Of a stretch of DNA of 64,000 bases, positions 25,982-34,488 are shown piece after piece. How positions within the stretch are numbered: the stretch's first letter is position 1; the number at the start of each line of letters is the position of its first letter. Under the pieces are notes generated by a model. That model searched no databases. It saw nothing but the letters and a program-made list of their open reading frames with translations, and was not told where the DNA came from. The DNA is from Microbacterium sp. B35-30 (GTDB lineage Bacteria > Actinomycetota > Actinomycetes > Actinomycetales > Microbacteriaceae), in assembly GCF_010634855.1 (NCBI RefSeq), contig NZ_MWLQ01000018.1, positions 227,192-291,191 of the forward strand, written 5' to 3'. A program made the position numbers and the translations under genes.

Positions 25982-27355
25982 ATGACCAAGCTTCGGCTGG
26001 CGATCGTCGGTGCAGGACCGGCAGGCATCTACGCCGCCGACATCCTGCTGAAGGCCGAGCGCAGGTTCGACGTGTCGATCGACCTGTTCGAGCAGCTGCC
26101 CGCCCCATACGGCCTCGTCCGCTACGGCGTCGCCCCCGACCACCCGCGCATCAAGGGCATCATCACGGCCCTGCGCGAGGTGCTCGACCGCGGGGACATC
26201 CGCATCTTCGGCAACGTGCGCTTCGGTGAGGACATCACCCTCGACGACCTCAAGCACCACTACCACGCGGTGATCTTCGCCACCGGCGCCATCCGCGACA
26301 CCGACCTCGACATCCCCGGCATCGATGCCGCCGGCTCGTACGGCGCCGCCGACTTCGTGAGCTGGTTCGACGGGCACCCCGATGTGCCGCGCGACTGGCC
26401 GCTGGATGCGGCATCCGTCGCGGTCCTGGGCAACGGCAACGTCGCCCTCGACGTGTCGCGCATGCTGGCCAAGCACGCCGAGGACCTGCTGCCCACCGAG
26501 ATCCCCGACAACGTCTACGAGGGGCTCGCAGCGTCGAACGTCACGGACGTGCACGTCTTCGGTCGCCGCGGGCCCGCGAACGTGAAGTTCACGCCGCTGG
26601 AGCTCCGCGAACTCGGCGAGCTGCGCGACGTCGACATGGTCGTCTACGACGAGGACTTCGACTACGACGACGCGGCGCACGCCGCCATCGCGAGCAACAA
26701 GCAGGTCATGGTGATCGATCGTGTGCTGCAGTCGTGGCGCAAGCGCGACTCGGTCAACAACGCCGGCGGCACGGCGTCTCGCCGCCTGCACCTGCACTTC
26801 TACGCCAAGCCCGTGGAGGTGAAGAAGGATGCTGAGGGCCGCGTGTGCGCCCTCGTCTACGAGCGCACGCGCCCCGACGGCGAGGGCGGCGTCGTCGGCA
26901 CCGGTGAGATGCGCGAGGTGCAGATCCAGGCGCTGTACCGGGCCGTCGGCTACTTCGGCTCGCCGCTGCCCGGCGTGCCGTTCGACAAGCGGCACGGGGT
27001 CATCCCGAACCGCGAGGGCCAGGTGCTGAGCAAGGACTCGAACCAGCGCGTCAATGGCGTGTACGCCACCGGCTGGATCAAGCGCGGACCCGTGGGCCTC
27101 ATCGGCCACACCAAGTCCGACGCGATGGAGACCATCCGCCATCTGATCAACGATCAGGGCACGTGGTGGCAGCCGGCCGACCCCTCGGAGGCGTCCATCC
27201 CTGAGTTGCTCGCCTCGCGCGGTGTGGCGTGGACCGACCTGGAGGGCTGGCACCGCCTCGACGAGCACGAGGTCGCGCTCGGCGCGCCGCACGAGCGTGC
27301 GCGCGTCAAGGTCGTCCCGCGCCACGAGATGGTGACGATCTCGCGCGGCGAGTGA
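25982..27355 (+). CDS. FAD-dependent ferredoxin-NADP+ reductase (FprA/adrenodoxin-reductase type)
   Basis: A 457-aa two-dinucleotide-domain flavoenzyme that moves electrons between NADPH and a ferredoxin. FAD motif VGAGPAGIYAAD (8-19), PYGLVRYGVAPDHP, NADP motif LGNGNVALDVSRML and the late ATGWIKRGPVGLIGHTK, in part, are diagnostic of this class. A GAAAGGA site precedes the ATG. The REP half-unit separates it from the prenyl synthase, so it may have its own promoter. Confidence 0.93.
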   Translation: MTKLRLAIVGAGPAGIYAADILLKAERRFDVSIDLFEQLPAPYGLVRYGVAPDHPRIKGIITALREVLDRGDIRIFGNVRFGEDITLDDLKHHYHAVIFATGAIRDTDLDIPGIDAAGSYGAADFVSWFDGHPDVPRDWPLDAASVAVLGNGNVALDVSRMLAKHAEDLLPTEIPDNVYEGLAASNVTDVHVFGRRGPANVKFTPLELRELGELRDVDMVVYDEDFDYDDAAHAAIASNKQVMVIDRVLQSWRKRDSVNNAGGTASRRLHLHFYAKPVEVKKDAEGRVCALVYERTRPDGEGGVVGTGEMREVQIQALYRAVGYFGSPLPGVPFDKRHGVIPNREGQVLSKDSNQRVNGVYATGWIKRGPVGLIGHTKSDAMETIRHLINDQGTWWQPADPSEASIPELLASRGVAWTDLEGWHRLDEHEVALGAPHERARVKVVPRHEMVTISRGE

Positions 27356-27378
27356 GCGAGCCCGCCCGAGTCTGGAAT

Positions 27379-27441
27379 CGCGCAAGGGTAGATTTCCGCA
27401 CGCTGCCAGCCGGACGGAGCTGCGGGAGACCCTCGAAGCGC
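27379..27441. repeat. Inverted repeat, family 3 (diverged copy)
   Basis: CGCGCAAGGGTAGATTTCCGCACGC matches 4086-4110 closely (shown here as CGCGCAAGGGTAGATTTCCG); the second arm is worn (GACCCTCGAAGCGCG). It sits after the ferredoxin reductase, as the first copy sits after the LLM gene, so the family may serve as transcription terminators. Confidence 0.6.
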
Positions 27442-27462
27442 GTCGCCCCCTAGGCTGAGGCC

Positions 27463-28527
27463 ATGGCCGGGACGACTGCGGCGTGGGTCCCCGACATCCT
27501 CGGGAAGCCGTTCGAGCAGCTGACGCTGCCGCTCGGCGTGACCGGGGAGCACGGGGCGCTCGTGGCCACGCTGGTGCGCAGCATCCCGAATCCGCTGGCG
27601 ACCGCGTTCGCGCCGCTGCGGGACGTCGACGTGCTGTATGTGCACGGCTGGTCGGACTACTTCTTCCAGCGCGAACTGGCAGATTTCTGGACGCGACGCG
27701 GCGCACGGTTCTATGCGCTCGACCTGCGCCGCTACGGTCGGAGCCTCCGCGACGGCCAGTCTCCCGGCTACATCGACTCGCTCGACGACTACGACGCCGA
27801 CATCGGCGCCGCACTGCGGGCGATGGGACACCATGTGCCCGCCGCGGAGACCGCGGTGGCGCAGCGCACGCACGTGCAGTCGCGCGAACCGGACAGGCCC
27901 GAGCGGCGCCGCGGCCGCCGGCTCGTGCTCATGGGACATTCGACCGGCGGCCTCACGCTCACCCTCTGGGCCGACCGTCATCCAGGTCTCGCCGACGCCC
28001 TCGTGCTCAACAGCCCGTGGCTCGAGCTGCAGCTCGGTCCGCTGGGCCGCCAGGCGCTCGCACCGCTGGTCGACATGCGGGCCCGGATCGATCCGCGGGG
28101 AACGCAGCCGGCCGTCGACTTCGGCTTCTACACGCGTGCGCAGGATGAGATCGGCACGCTCCCGCATGGCGATCATCGCGCGCTGTGGCGGCCTGACCGG
28201 GGTTTTCCGACGGCACCCGGCTGGCTGTCCGCCGTGATGGCAGGGCACCGCCGCGTCGCGGCGGGCGTCGACGTCGGCTGTCCCACCATGGTGCTGCTCT
28301 CGAAGGCCTCGACGGCGCCGCTCTCGTGGCGCGAGTCGATGACGTCGACGGACTCCGTGCTGGTCGTCGACGACATCGCCCGCGCGGCGACGAAGCTCGG
28401 CGAGCTCGTGACGATCTCGCGCATCCCCGGGGCGATCCACGACGTCTTCCTGTCGCGTGACGAAGCGCGCGAGCGGGCGTACGATGCTCTCGACCGCTGG
28501 GTGACGGGCTACGCCGTACCGGACTGA
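27463..28527 (+). CDS. Alpha/beta hydrolase (lysophospholipase-like)
   Basis: A 354-aa serine hydrolase with nucleophile S160 in GHSTGG, an oxyanion segment VLYVHGWSDYFFQ, DLRRYGRSL, and a late IPGAIHDVFLS that holds the likely catalytic histidine. An Arg-rich insert (PDRPERRRGRR) lies before the nucleophile. The monoacylglycerol-lipase-like order suggests a lipid or ester substrate; it could be mistaken for MenH but has no SHCHC-synthase signature. The ATG is 6 nt after TAGGCT (27451-27456). Confidence 0.87.
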   Translation: MAGTTAAWVPDILGKPFEQLTLPLGVTGEHGALVATLVRSIPNPLATAFAPLRDVDVLYVHGWSDYFFQRELADFWTRRGARFYALDLRRYGRSLRDGQSPGYIDSLDDYDADIGAALRAMGHHVPAAETAVAQRTHVQSREPDRPERRRGRRLVLMGHSTGGLTLTLWADRHPGLADALVLNSPWLELQLGPLGRQALAPLVDMRARIDPRGTQPAVDFGFYTRAQDEIGTLPHGDHRALWRPDRGFPTAPGWLSAVMAGHRRVAAGVDVGCPTMVLLSKASTAPLSWRESMTSTDSVLVVDDIARAATKLGELVTISRIPGAIHDVFLSRDEARERAYDALDRWVTGYAVPD

Positions 28528-28567
28528 CGGACGCGAAATGTCCCCCGAAGAGGGGACAGCACATACT

Positions 28568-28728
28568 TGCCGGCCGGGTTACCCTTTAAGGGAGATGTCC
28601 CCAGCATCTCAGGGAAGGCCCTCCCCAAGAATCCTTCCCGAACCGTCGTCCAGCGCCGCTGACCGGGGGGTTGGTAGCGAGAGCAGGCGACGTCAGGCCC
28701 CGGGTGTCCCCAGCATCCGGGGCCTTTT
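28568..28728 (+). ncRNA. Possible structured small RNA or 3' UTR with strong terminator
   Basis: This 214-nt gap has no coding signal but several hairpins: TGTCCCC(28539-28545)/GGGGACA(28552-28558), ACCCTTTAAGGG, GGGAAGGCCCTCCCC, and the terminal hairpin. TGTCCCCAGCATC occurs twice, at about 28597 and inside the terminator loop. CATACT (28562-28567) could be a -10. I could not match tmRNA, SRP RNA, RNase P, 6S-like, or a c-di-AMP riboswitch. It may be an independent sRNA or the structured tail of the hydrolase message. Confidence 0.35.
28696..28728 (+). terminator. Rho-independent terminator
   Basis: Perfect arms GGCCCCGG (28696-28703) and CCGGGGCC (28717-28724) with a 13-nt loop, followed by TTTT. 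This is one of the few in the window with a T-run. Confidence 0.85.
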
Positions 28729-28741
28729 ACCGTCTCTTCGA

Positions 28742-29242
28742 CTACCGCCGCTTCGAGGTCTTCGGCATCTCGGTGCCGCGCGCGAGCACGCGGATGAGCA
28801 GCACGTACGTCGTGAGCGAGAGCACGTAGCCGGCGAGGTAGACGACGAGCTCCTGCGCCAGGAACCGGCTGTAGTCGAGCTCGCCGTCGACGACCGCCGG
28901 CGAGCTCTGGCTGAGGAGGTAGGCCGCGGTCTGGCCCGCGGCGAAGATCGCCAGCAGGGCGAGCACCGCGAGGAGCGCGAACCAGATCCGGCTGCGCCAC
29001 ACGCGGGCGGTCGCGGCCATCGCCGTCGCGGCCGTCCACGCAGGCACCTCCGGGTCGAGCCACCCGTTCACCGTGGGGATCAGGATGATCGCCGCGATGA
29101 AGAGGCCGTTGAGAAGGGTGCCGCCGACCCCGGTGAATGCGGTGTCGTCGATGTCGCCGCGCACGAACGTCGGGACGAGCAGGATGACCAGCACGGGAAC
29201 CGTCGCGACGACGGCTGACAGCACGGCCCGGAGAAAGCGCAT
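28742..29242 (-). CDS. Membrane protein of unknown function
   Basis: A 166-aa protein with four hydrophobic segments (AVLSAVVATVPVLVILLVPTF; LLNGLFIAAIILIPTVNGW, in part; WFALLAVLALLAIFAAG; LVVYLAGYVLSLTTYVLLIR, in part) and a basic C-terminus MPKTSKRR. The ATG is 6 nt after TACACT on the reverse strand, consistent with a leaderless message. I do not recognise the family. Confidence 0.75.
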   Translation of the reverse strand: MRFLRAVLSAVVATVPVLVILLVPTFVRGDIDDTAFTGVGGTLLNGLFIAAIILIPTVNGWLDPEVPAWTAATAMAATARVWRSRIWFALLAVLALLAIFAAGQTAAYLLSQSSPAVVDGELDYSRFLAQELVVYLAGYVLSLTTYVLLIRVLARGTEMPKTSKRR

Positions 29243-29284
29243 GGCCCGAGTGTAGGGCGGCGGGGCCGAGACGTTCTCCCGCCA

Positions 29285-30040
29285 TCACGAGGCGAGCGTG
29301 AGGATCGCCGAGGCGACGGCCTTCGGTGAGGAGTGCTGTGCGACATGGTGGTGTCGCGGGATGAGTACGAGCTTGGCCGCCGAGGCACTCCGGCGCAGTC
29401 GCCGGCACCATTCGAGCCCGGCGATCGGGTCTGCGCCGCCCCGGATGATGAGGAGGGGCACGGCGAGGTCGGGGACGCGATCTTCCAGCCGGTAGGCGAG
29501 CATCTGCCGCAGCTGCGCCAGATACCAGGGGATCCCGCAGCGCAGGTAGTCGGTGAACACGATCACGTTCACCGACGGAGGCTCGCCCAGGGTGTCGACC
29601 GCGAGCGCGCGCGTCTGGCCGATCATGGTCCGATAGCGCTCGTCGGCGACCGGACCCATCGCCACCACCGTCCTGACGAGGTCGGGACGCTGGAGGGCCG
29701 CCTCGACGACCCATTGGCTTCCCATCGAGTGGCCGAGGAGCACGACCGGTCCGACGTCGAGTCCTGCCACGACGCGCCCGAGCGCGTGTGCCATTTCAGG
29801 CACGTCCAGGTCGCGGCGGGGCTTCGGCAGTCCGCCGAAACCCGGGAGATCGATCGAGAACACGGTGCGACGCGCTGCCAGCTCGTCGTGCAGCCGTGAG
29901 AGGTAGCGGTGAGACACGCCGATGCCGTGCACGAGCACGATCGCGGGCTCACCGCTCTCCGGTGCAACGGACGACAGCACCCGGAACACGAGGTCACCGA
30001 CATCTACCCGGCGCTCGGCCGGTTGCACCCGGTCAGGCAT
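29285..30040 (-). CDS. Alpha/beta hydrolase
   Basis: A 251-aa enzyme with oxyanion motif LVHGIGVSH (36-44), nucleophile S105 in LLGHSMGSQW, DLPGFGGLPKP, a C-terminal strand PLLIIRGGADPIAGLEWC, and PRHHHVAQHSSP holding the catalytic histidine. The fold matches MenH and other small hydrolases, so MenH is possible but not supported by a diagnostic motif. Starts further upstream (30103, 30139) remain possible; the chosen ATG begins MPDRVQPAERR. Confidence 0.85.
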   Translation of the reverse strand: MPDRVQPAERRVDVGDLVFRVLSSVAPESGEPAIVLVHGIGVSHRYLSRLHDELAARRTVFSIDLPGFGGLPKPRRDLDVPEMAHALGRVVAGLDVGPVVLLGHSMGSQWVVEAALQRPDLVRTVVAMGPVADERYRTMIGQTRALAVDTLGEPPSVNVIVFTDYLRCGIPWYLAQLRQMLAYRLEDRVPDLAVPLLIIRGGADPIAGLEWCRRLRRSASAAKLVLIPRHHHVAQHSSPKAVASAILTLAS

Positions 30041-30279
30041 GGGCGTCTCGCTCCGCGGGGACCGCGTGCCACTCGTGCTCAGCCGACGCCATCCGGTCAT
30101 GCTACGGCGTGCGTGCGCGGGCCCGGCAGCCGTTGACAAGCCTCATTTCCGCCGCCTCTTCGTCGCTTCCCGCTTGCCCGGTGTTCACCCGGCAGGGCCA
30201 GCGTGTCCAGCGGGCGTGCACCCCGAATCCCCACCGGCAGTCGCGCGCCCTCCACTCCAGAGGAAAGGACGGCGCGCGC

Positions 30280-33200
30280 ATGCGGCCGAGTTCGAGACGC
30301 CCCGACCCCAGCGGGGCGCAACGCACGCACTGGACCAAGGCGGGGGTGACGGCTGCGGGCATCGCGGCCGCGCTGCTCGTCACCGCACTGGCGGCACCCG
30401 CGGCATCCGCCGCGCCGCTCGCCCCGGCGAAGCCGGCCCCTGAGGCGCCGCCCGTCGCACCGACGCTGACGCCGGCGGACGGCGCCTGGCTCGAGGGAAC
30501 GGTGACCGTCGCCTCCGACCCCACCACCGCAGGCGATCCCGTGACGTCCCTCACGATCGACGGCCAGGAGCTGACTGCGACGTCGACGCCTGGCCAGTCG
30601 CACCTGCTGTTCGACGTCGGCAGCAACTCGGCCGCTCTGTCGTACGCCAACTATCTCGTCGTGAACGGGCACCGCATCGACCAGGACCGCACGTGGGTGT
30701 CCGAGAGGGTCGACATCCCGGTCCCGAACGACTGGCTCGTCACAGGCGAGAACACCATCGAGATCTTCGCCGGCACCGCCGATGCGGCGTGCGGCGTGAA
30801 CTACGACGACTTCGTCGTCACGGACGTCAGCCTCGAACTGCTCGGCGAGGTCGCCGACGGTGAGGACAACCCGTTCACTCTCAACTTCGGCGACGGGGAC
30901 TGCGGCACGCAGACAGGCGACATCACCCACGCGGAGCTGTCCTTCTTCGTGCTCGGTGACCCACTCGCCTCGACCGGCCTGACGGCCGAGGTCGACACGA
31001 CCGCGCTGGCCAATGGACAGCACGAGATCGTCGCGACGAGCGCCGCCGGCGGCACCGTCGCGCACGCCGTCTCGGTCAACAACGCGCCGGTCGGCGCGCC
31101 GCAGGTCTCGCCGGAAGACGGCACCCTGACCCGCGGCGTCCAGACGGTGTCGGCATCGCTCCCAGCCAGCGGCGACGGCGGCGTGAGCGCCCTCACGGTC
31201 GACGGCGCCCCGGCTCCTGCGACGGTCTCGCTCGGGGCGGGTTCGTCGATCTTCGCGTTCACGGTGGGCTCGAACTCGATCGAGCACCGCTACCAGAACC
31301 ACCTGCTCGTCAACGGGCACAAGGTCGACATCCTCGGCGACTGGGTCAGTCAGCGGGTCGAGGTGCCGGTTCCCAACCGCTACCTCGTTCCCGGTGAGAA
31401 CGCGGTCGCCATCGTCGCCGGCGACGTGAGCTCGAGCTGCGGCGCGAACCTCGACGACTTCACCATCACCGAGCTCGCACTGCAGGTCAGCGGGGGCACG
31501 GCGACCGGTCAGGATGTCGCTGCGTCGTATTCGATGGGCGACGGCAGCTGCGGCTCCTCGACGACCGCCCTCGCCCGGGCAGACACGACCTGGACGGTCG
31601 ACGCTCCCGCCGTCTCGACCCTGCCGACCCTCGGTTCCGGCGAGGCGACGTTCAGCTTCGACGTCGGGACCAACTCGATCGACGACGTGTTCGCCAACAT
31701 GCTCTACGTCAACGGCATCCCTCAGCTGCTCGGCGGCGTCTACGTGGGCGAACGGGTCGACATCGTCATCCCGAACGACTGGCTGCTGCCCGGTTGGAAC
31801 ACGATCGACGTCGTGACCGGCACCATCGGGACCGGCTGCAACCGCGATGACTTCACGATCTCCAACCTCGCGCTCACCCCCGCCGCCGGCACCGCGACGG
31901 GTCAGCGCCTGAAGCCGTCGTACGCGATGGGAGACGGCACCTGCGGTTCGAACGTCAACTCGTTCGCCGAGATCGACGTCCACTTCCTGGTGACGGATGC
32001 CTCGCCTCAAGGCCTGCGCGCAGAGATCGACACCGCCGCCCTCACGGACGGTGCCCATACGATCGCCGCCACATCGACGACGGGTGAGAGCGCGACGCGC
32101 CAGCTGCTGACCGACAACACCGCTCCGGTGATCTCGTCGAGCACTCCCGCCGTCGGAACGACGATCACCTCGTCGGTGGCGCTCGACGTGGAGCTCGAGG
32201 ACGCGTCCGGTCTCATGGGAACGCCTGAGCTCACACTCGACGGCGCCCCCGTCGCCCTCGGCGACCTCGTCGGACCGGGCCTTTCGGCCGGTGAGCACAC
32301 GATCGCCGTGAGGGCGACCGACTCGCTCGGCAACTCGGCGCAGCGCGAGGTCGCGTTCTCGTCGGCGGGCATCCCCGACGTGCCGACGGACCTCACGCCG
32401 ACGACCGGCACGGGCGGAGTCTCGGGGTCGGTGACACTCGGTGCGACCGTCGGCGAGCCCGACGGCGGCGACGTCACGGCGACGTTCTCGCAGGCCGAGA
32501 TCCTCACGCCCAACCAGGGATGGCAGGGCACGTCGACGGACGTGCCGACCACCCTCGCGGTTGCCGGCGAGTCGAACATCGGCTCGACGAAGTCGCTTGC
32601 TCCCGGTGACGGCCTCACACTGGACTCGCCCGTAGGCCGCGACGTGACCTACCAGCGGTTCGACGTGCAGCTCAAGGGACAGGTCGCCGATCCGGTGCTG
32701 CGCTGGGAGGGGGTCATCGACCCGACCCGCGTCGTGGCGCTGCGCGCCTGGAACCTCCAGGCGGCGGCGTGGGACGTCCTCGCGAGCTCGCGGGGCGCCC
32801 TCGAGGGCAACACGGTGCTCACCTCGCTCGTCGACGACCGCTACCTCGACGGCCAGCAGGTGCACGTCATGATCACCGGCGAGGATCCCTTCGCCGATGA
32901 GATCGACCCCGGCGACGAGGGCTTCGCCGACCCGGCGTCGTACGACTTCTCGATCGCCCACTTCACCGACACGCAGTATCTGTCGGAGGGGGCCGTCGAG
33001 CAGGAGACTGCGGCCGAGCGCGCGATCTGGGAGAAGGCGTACGGCGACACCACCCGCTGGATCGCCGACAACGCCGAGACCCGCAAGATCGAGTACGTCG
33101 CACACACCGGCGACATCATCGAGAACAACATCCGCACACCCGCGGACGAGGCGATGATGCAGCAGGTGATCGGCGAGTTCGAGGTGTCATCGCGCCAGCA

Positions 33201-34335
33201 GGCGATCCTCGACGACGCCGGGGTCACCAATCAGGTGATCGCGGGGAACCACGACAACCGTTCCGGCACCGAGAACGGGCCTGAGGCCATGTACAACCAG
33301 TACTTCGGCCCCGACCGTTACGAGGCGGCGGACGACGCATGGATGGACGCCGAGTACGGCGAGCCGTGGCGCGAGGGCGACAACCAGAACAACTACACCC
33401 TGTTCTCGGCCGGCGGCCTCGACTTCGTCGCGGTCGGCCTCTCCTACGGCGTCACCAACGAGGAGACCGCGTGGGCGTCGGAGATCTTCGCCCGCTACCC
33501 GGATCGCAACGGCATCCTGCTGTCGCACGACTACCTCGCTGCGAGCGCTCAGACCGACGGACGCAACTCCGGCTACGCGGCTCCCGACGGCGCCCTGCTG
33601 TACAAGAAGATCGTCGAGCCCAACCCCAACGTGTTCCTCATCCTCGCGGGGCACATCCACGGCCTGGGCACGAACGTCAAGCCCGAGGTCGGCCAGGTCG
33701 GCCACGGGGTCGTCGAGCTGCTCGCGGACTACCAGGCGTTCACCGTCTCGGCCGAGCAGCTGGGCCTGACCGGAATCGGCGGGTACGCGCCCACCGACAA
33801 GCTGCGGTTCGGCGCCAGCTTCCTGCGTCTGCTGCAGTTCGACGTGGACCGGTCCGAGATGCTCGTCGACACGTACTCGCCGTTCCTCGGGGAGTTCGGC
33901 GCCGACGAGTACGACCCGGCGCTGCGGTACCTGCCGGAGGCCGACAACATGGTGCTGCCGGTCGATCTCACCTCGCGTACGACGAGCTTCCGCACGGACT
34001 CGCTCGCGCTGTACAACCCGATCGCGGTCATCGGCGAGACGACCGCCGCCTCGGGTGAGGTGGCTTCGGTGAAGTGGACGGGCCTGAAGAAGAACACCGC
34101 CTACGCGTGGTTCGTCGTGGCCAGGTCGGCCGGCGGCGGCGAGACGCCGTCGCTGCCGAGCGTGTTCGTGACCGGGGACAAGGCGACGGCTGAGAGGCAG
34201 GTCACGCCTGAGCTGGCCCCGTACGCGACGCCGACACCGGTTCCGACGCCGACGCCGCCGACGCCCAGCCCGGCGACGACTCCCGCCGCGGAGCCCTCGC
34301 CGACGGTGGAGCAGACGCCTCCCTCGTCCGACTAG
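30280..34335 (+). CDS. Large secreted multi-domain metallophosphoesterase
   Basis: A 1351-aa exported protein. Signal peptide (residues ~20-46, TAAGIAAALLVTALAAPAAS before the cut). Three related modules (about 110-195, 325-407, 457-540) each contain FDVGSNS or FDVGTNS, a (Y/F)AN.L.VNG strand, a (V)WVSxRVxIPVPNxWL-like turn, ENTIEIFAG-like text and YDDF or RDDF. Then an Ig-like region and a calcineurin-like domain (~888-1160) with D897 (TDTQY), D945 (HTGDI), GNHD 989-992 and H1125/H1127 (GHIHG). The tail is Thr/Pro-rich and ends SSD with no LPXTG or membrane anchor. RBS AGAGGAAAGGA supports the ATG. The role is unknown, perhaps phosphate scavenging or cell-envelope hydrolysis. Confidence 0.85.
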   Translation: MRPSSRRPDPSGAQRTHWTKAGVTAAGIAAALLVTALAAPAASAAPLAPAKPAPEAPPVAPTLTPADGAWLEGTVTVASDPTTAGDPVTSLTIDGQELTATSTPGQSHLLFDVGSNSAALSYANYLVVNGHRIDQDRTWVSERVDIPVPNDWLVTGENTIEIFAGTADAACGVNYDDFVVTDVSLELLGEVADGEDNPFTLNFGDGDCGTQTGDITHAELSFFVLGDPLASTGLTAEVDTTALANGQHEIVATSAAGGTVAHAVSVNNAPVGAPQVSPEDGTLTRGVQTVSASLPASGDGGVSALTVDGAPAPATVSLGAGSSIFAFTVGSNSIEHRYQNHLLVNGHKVDILGDWVSQRVEVPVPNRYLVPGENAVAIVAGDVSSSCGANLDDFTITELALQVSGGTATGQDVAASYSMGDGSCGSSTTALARADTTWTVDAPAVSTLPTLGSGEATFSFDVGTNSIDDVFANMLYVNGIPQLLGGVYVGERVDIVIPNDWLLPGWNTIDVVTGTIGTGCNRDDFTISNLALTPAAGTATGQRLKPSYAMGDGTCGSNVNSFAEIDVHFLVTDASPQGLRAEIDTAALTDGAHTIAATSTTGESATRQLLTDNTAPVISSSTPAVGTTITSSVALDVELEDASGLMGTPELTLDGAPVALGDLVGPGLSAGEHTIAVRATDSLGNSAQREVAFSSAGIPDVPTDLTPTTGTGGVSGSVTLGATVGEPDGGDVTATFSQAEILTPNQGWQGTSTDVPTTLAVAGESNIGSTKSLAPGDGLTLDSPVGRDVTYQRFDVQLKGQVADPVLRWEGVIDPTRVVALRAWNLQAAAWDVLASSRGALEGNTVLTSLVDDRYLDGQQVHVMITGEDPFADEIDPGDEGFADPASYDFSIAHFTDTQYLSEGAVEQETAAERAIWEKAYGDTTRWIADNAETRKIEYVAHTGDIIENNIRTPADEAMMQQVIGEFEVSSRQQAILDDAGVTNQVIAGNHDNRSGTENGPEAMYNQYFGPDRYEAADDAWMDAEYGEPWREGDNQNNYTLFSAGGLDFVAVGLSYGVTNEETAWASEIFARYPDRNGILLSHDYLAASAQTDGRNSGYAAPDGALLYKKIVEPNPNVFLILAGHIHGLGTNVKPEVGQVGHGVVELLADYQAFTVSAEQLGLTGIGGYAPTDKLRFGASFLRLLQFDVDRSEMLVDTYSPFLGEFGADEYDPALRYLPEADNMVLPVDLTSRTTSFRTDSLALYNPIAVIGETTAASGEVASVKWTGLKKNTAYAWFVVARSAGGGETPSLPSVFVTGDKATAERQVTPELAPYATPTPVPTPTPPTPSPATTPAAEPSPTVEQTPPSSD

Positions 34336-34349
34336 TCGGAGGACCTCGA

Positions 34350-34389
34350 GAGGGCCCGTTCCCCGCTGCACCGCGGGGGACGGGCCCTC
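34350..34389 (+). terminator. Strong hairpin terminator after the phosphoesterase
   Basis: Arms of 17 nt (34350-34366 and 34373-34389) match with one weak position and a 6-nt loop, 15 nt after the stop codon. Confidence 0.85.
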
Positions 34390-34488
34390 CTCCGCGCCAC
34401 CCGTGGGGGGTTCCGAGGCTGTTCTTCCGGCGATCCCACGCCGTTCATCTGCATGAACGAGCATCGCCCTGTCTGTGAAGGAGTCCGC

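Noticed and set aside
28568..28728. c-di-AMP (ydaO) riboswitch or SRP RNA
   Set aside because: A CCCGAACCGTC string is vaguely similar, but the other conserved parts are missing and no coding gene follows on the same strand.
30097..33105. A 1002-aa reverse open frame across the phosphoesterase
   Set aside because: Low-information Arg/Val/Asp text; the forward frame has a signal peptide and metal motifs.
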